Under the pieces are notes generated by a model, which saw nothing but the letters and a program-made list of their open reading frames with translations, did not search any database and was not told where the DNA came from. The position numbers and the translations under genes were made by a program. Below are positions 60,710 to 64,000 of a stretch of DNA of 64,000 bases, piece by piece. Within the stretch, counting starts at the first letter, position 1. Every line of letters starts with the position of its first letter. Source of the DNA: Citrus sinensis (taxonomy: Eukaryota; Streptophyta; Magnoliopsida; Sapindales; Rutaceae); NCBI RefSeq assembly GCF_022201045.2, contig NC_068560.1, forward strand, positions 36,109,001-36,173,000. Reading direction: 5' to 3'.

Positions 60710-62337
60710 GCTCTGCAAACTACTCTCTGGAAACGATGAAGAAACGGCCTGACAAATTTTAGATAATTAACTAAAATGCAGAAACGGAGTCAAACAACGC
60801 GATCGTAAGACGACGTCTTATTTTTGGTGACGTGGATTTCAAAAGGCCGGTTCCCGCGGATGAGAGACTACACGTCTACACGTATTCTGTTGGCTTCTCT
60901 CTCATCTCCGTGTCCAAAGAGTTTGCGTAGTAACTAAGCTTGCGGTGGGCCTTGGTTAAGGGTTTGATGACTGGCCAATGCTTTGGGCTTTTCTTTTTAA
61001 CAAAGAACAACCCCCTTGTGTGCAAAACTAATTAAGCTCCGCATTTAATCTAATCAAGCCCCATTGCTAATAAGACCGGTGCAATTGGCAGGAAAACTTA
61101 ATTTTTTACCACACCTCCAAAATTAATCGTTGAATGGAAAACAATTTTGAAACCCCAATTTAATTTCGAAATAATAAGATTGGTTTTGGTGGATATAATA
61201 TTACAACAATTTACTGATTATAATAAGAGGTTCAACAAGAGTACATATTTCCTTATATTGTAGTACGGTTTTTTACCATTTTATTTTGAAATGTAAACCC
61301 CTCTCTTTAAAGAAGAATTGGTGACAGGTTTTGAGAAATTTCCATGTTATTGAGAGTGAAGTGACACTGTGACAGGTTGATTTAGGTTGGTTGATAGGAT
61401 GAATAGGGTTCGGAGGTGAGTTTAGGTGTATAATATACTTTATGGTGTATATAATAAATTTACATTTTAAAAAGATGTGATCAATCGCACTAGAGAAATA
61501 TTATATATAATGTCAATCAAGTACGCGTCTTCACACACATTATTATGTGGGATAGGCCACGTTTTACTTGATCATTGATTGGCATCTCACAACCCAACCA
61601 CTGATCAGGTAGCACGTGGTTTGTTATTGTACACGATAGTGCACTTGATCAAATTCGTATACATATAAGTAATTATCTGGTACAAGAACTTCAATTTTAT
61701 TAAAGTTGAGGAAAGTTATTATTACACCATATGATGTAAATATTTTTTTGAACTTATAACAAATTTCAGGATCTAGATAAAATAATATATATGTATATGT
61801 ATATGTTTTAGTTATCTTGAAATATGTAAAATGAATCATTTAACAAACTAATTTACGAGATTGTTTAAATCTTGCAACAAATTGTTTATAGTTTAATGGT
61901 AAGAGATCTAATTTATGGTTTCTCCTACACTTTGGTGTTTTATTTTTTAGGAAAAAAAAATAACTTAAACACAATTTTATGTAAGTCACTTGCTAGTTCC
62001 TCTTGTGCATGTGACGTTCTCCTATTCTGCAAACATATTCTTATGATTTACGGACTTTTTCAGACAAAGGGCAGAGTGTGGTTTGCTTCGAAACGGTTGT
62101 CTATACTCTGCGTAGTAACACTGATTTGAAGTCCTTGGAATCAAAATATCTATTAAACTAACTCATTTTGGGTCTTCTTACAACTATATGCTAATTATTT
62201 ACATTATTAATTTCCAATAAATTGAAACGGATTAATAAGCTTGTATCCCTGGAGGCCATCAAATTTCCATTAGATTGACAAACAAAGGACTTCAAAATAT
62301 CTTAAACAGATTTAAGTTTCATTTTTCACTTAATGGT

Positions 62338-62592
62338 GTGTTTACTTCATGAAATAGAGAATGTGAATGAAGGAATGAGAATGAAATACATGTTTACTTC
62401 GCAAAATGTAATTTGAGAATAAAAATAAAATGTGTGGGTTCCACATAATTTATTTTCATTCTCAAATTACATTTTGCGAAGTAAATGTGTGGGTCCCACA
62501 CAATTTGAGAATAAGGAATGGGAATCTCATTTCCATGGGAGAGTTGGGAATGAAAATGAGGGAATGAGAATGGAATATATATTTACTTTTGT
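62338..62592. mobile_element. MITE-like segment related to the 2215-3427 type
   Basis: It begins GTGTGTTTACTTCATGAAAT and ends with a diverged inverted counterpart near 62580-62592. The sub-terminal GAATGAGAATG blocks recur several times. The GTGTTTAC start is like that of the element at 2215. A TTA precedes the left end, but I found no clear right-hand duplication, so it may be truncated. Confidence 0.45.
62393..62485. repeat. Perfect 28-bp inverted repeat with 37-bp loop
   Basis: The arm at 62393-62420 (beginning TTTACTTCGCAAAATG) is the exact reverse complement of 62458-62485 (ending TTGCGAAGTAAA). It could extrude as a long hairpin. It lies within the MITE-like segment. Confidence 0.92.
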
Positions 62593-62733
62593 ATCCCTCT
62601 ACTTTTTTCATATTTTCCAAATTATCCTCATTCAAATCACAATTAATTTTATTATTTTAAATGTCATTAATAATAATAATAATAATAACAATAATAATTA
62701 TTATTATTAAATTTTATTAACTTTATTATTTTA

Positions 62734-62734
<1 letters not shown>

Positions 62735-62815
<81 letters not shown>
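62735..62815. repeat. (TTA)n followed by (TA)n microsatellite
   Basis: About sixteen TTA units to roughly 62784, then (TA)13 to 62815. Confidence 0.95.
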
Positions 62816-64000
62816 TGTTCTTAACTCTTATCATCCAAGCAACAAAGAGTCCAGGATCTCATTTTTTAATATATGTCGATTTCGTCCATTTACTTGCTCT
62901 TTTCTGAAGTAATTACTACTCTTTCACATGATAGAAAAACTCTTGTACAAACTTATATTGTACAAACTTATGTGACATTAATCCATTGGTTGAATGAAAA
63001 TATAAAATAATATAAATAAATCATGTGGGCCAAGAGATATTTAATTCAACCAATTTTATCATGTCACATCAGTTTATACAAAATAAATTTATACAAAAAT
63101 TTGTGGCTATATTATTACTCATGATATATTTGCTCACTCCCATATCCAAAATCTCATTTTGCAAAATGCTGTGATGGAATCAGTCTGGTGGCCAAAAATT
63201 ACGATCTGACTACTTCTCCAGATATTCTAAAAATCTTATAGCATGTCTTTGTAATGACATTGTAGGATTAATTTTTAATTACTTTAAAAAAAATTCATTC
63301 TTCCTCCACGGTTTGTACAGTTACTTCCATGCAGGACAAGAGGATTAACTAACATAACGCCACCCGCAAACCAAATGAAATCAAATAGTTATTGCATGTA
63401 GACAGTATCATTCATTCAAGTTCAACTGTTTAAGTGCATGTAGACAGTATACACACAAAGACCACCTCAATCCTCATACATGGTAGCTGCATTAATTAAT
63501 TCTCGCTTTCTCATGGATAAATATATAAAGAAAGGAAATGAAAACAGTGAATTTTCCAACTACATATCAAATTAATAAATAGCTGGTTAATTAAGGTCAA
63601 ATTAGAATTATGATTATTTTTTTCTCTCCTGGGAGAGTTGTTAAATCCTAAAGTCGACATCTGGAAGTCATGCTTACAGTGCTAGAGCTGTAATTTGTAC
63701 GTAGGTTTAGGAATCGGCCACTAACCTTGTTTTTGGTCATTATATGATTAATTTAATTTGTGATGCTAATTACATTTAATTGGCCACAAGTCAGTGGGTC
63801 CAATAAATTGAAAAGGATGCTAATCCTTCTTTTCTATAATGACAAAAACGATGAGGAGGCTAAAACACAAAAGACACCCCTCCACCTCCAGGAAGAGACT
63901 GAAGAAAAAGTGATACCCCCAAGCGTTCTAGATGGTCGCATGACGTTTTACATTTTTTCTTTTTCTTTTTTTAATGGTAATTTTTATATTGAAGGTTCCA

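Larger units (their letters stand above)
60710..64000. other. Serpin promoter side and gene-poor right edge
   Basis: The first ~200 bp (ACGTC-rich, less AT) likely hold the serpin promoter on the minus strand. The rest is AT-rich with a MITE-like segment, a perfect inverted repeat (62393-62485), and simple repeats. No gene is supported up to the window edge. Confidence 0.4.

Noticed and set aside
60363-60752. 129-codon plus-strand open frame opposite serpin exon 1
   Set aside because: Antisense to the serpin start; the real frame has the conserved serpin N terminus.

Overview
This is a plant nuclear window, almost certainly from a eudicot. The background is AT-rich, genes are split by many short GT-AG introns, intergenic DNA is full of MITE-like elements and simple repeats, and the families present (a RPW8-type helper NLR, a YODA-related MAPKKK, organellar OSB, a plant LR-serpin) are plant families. 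From memory of related proteins I would guess Citrus or another Sapindales genome, but that is recollection and not proof.

Nine protein-coding genes were resolved. For the multi-exon ones the exon chains were built by hand and checked for splice sites and reading phase. In order: a thioredoxin-fold protein (+, 6069-8268, 2 exons, 207 aa); a small single-pass membrane protein (-, 9266-9691, 141 aa); CTC1 of the telomere CST complex (-, 11722-19305, 16 exons, 1371 aa); gamma-tubulin complex component 5 (-, 20920-26399, 17 exons, about 1006 aa); a MAPKKK5/YODA-type kinase (-, 28297-33191, 11 exons, 741 aa); an OSB organellar ssDNA-binding protein (+, 36169-38301, 4 exons, 270 aa); an ADR1-class helper NLR (+, 44202-47141, 5 exons, 829 aa); a nucleobase-ascorbate transporter (-, 49559-53873, 14 exons, 546 aa); and an inhibitory serpin (-, 57654-60709, 2 exons, 391 aa). 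All nine read as intact. No rRNA or tRNA gene and no CRISPR array was seen.

The spaces between genes hold mobile and repetitive DNA. The left edge has an array of diverged repeats of about 305 bp (1-890), then MITE-like elements (1110-1690, 2215-3427). Two related hAT elements lie about 190 bp apart (39627-40595 and 40792-41688), each with its own 8-bp target duplication; one keeps the C-terminal dimerisation segment of a transposase. A tRNA-derived SINE has a perfect 15-bp target duplication (48132-48459). A Harbinger-like element of about 1 kb fills much of the serpin intron. A segment carrying the 3' end of CTC1 has a second, decayed copy inside the intron of the neighbouring thioredoxin-like gene.

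The genes do not form a pathway. They are ordinary, independently transcribed plant genes for telomere maintenance, microtubule nucleation, MAPK signalling, organelle DNA maintenance, immunity, transport and protease inhibition. I found no evidence of a new multi-gene system. The best leads are the CTC1 fragment duplication, the self-documenting hAT and SINE insertions, an overlapping uORF on the MAPKKK, two GC-AG introns, and an unusual residue in the transporter signature motif.
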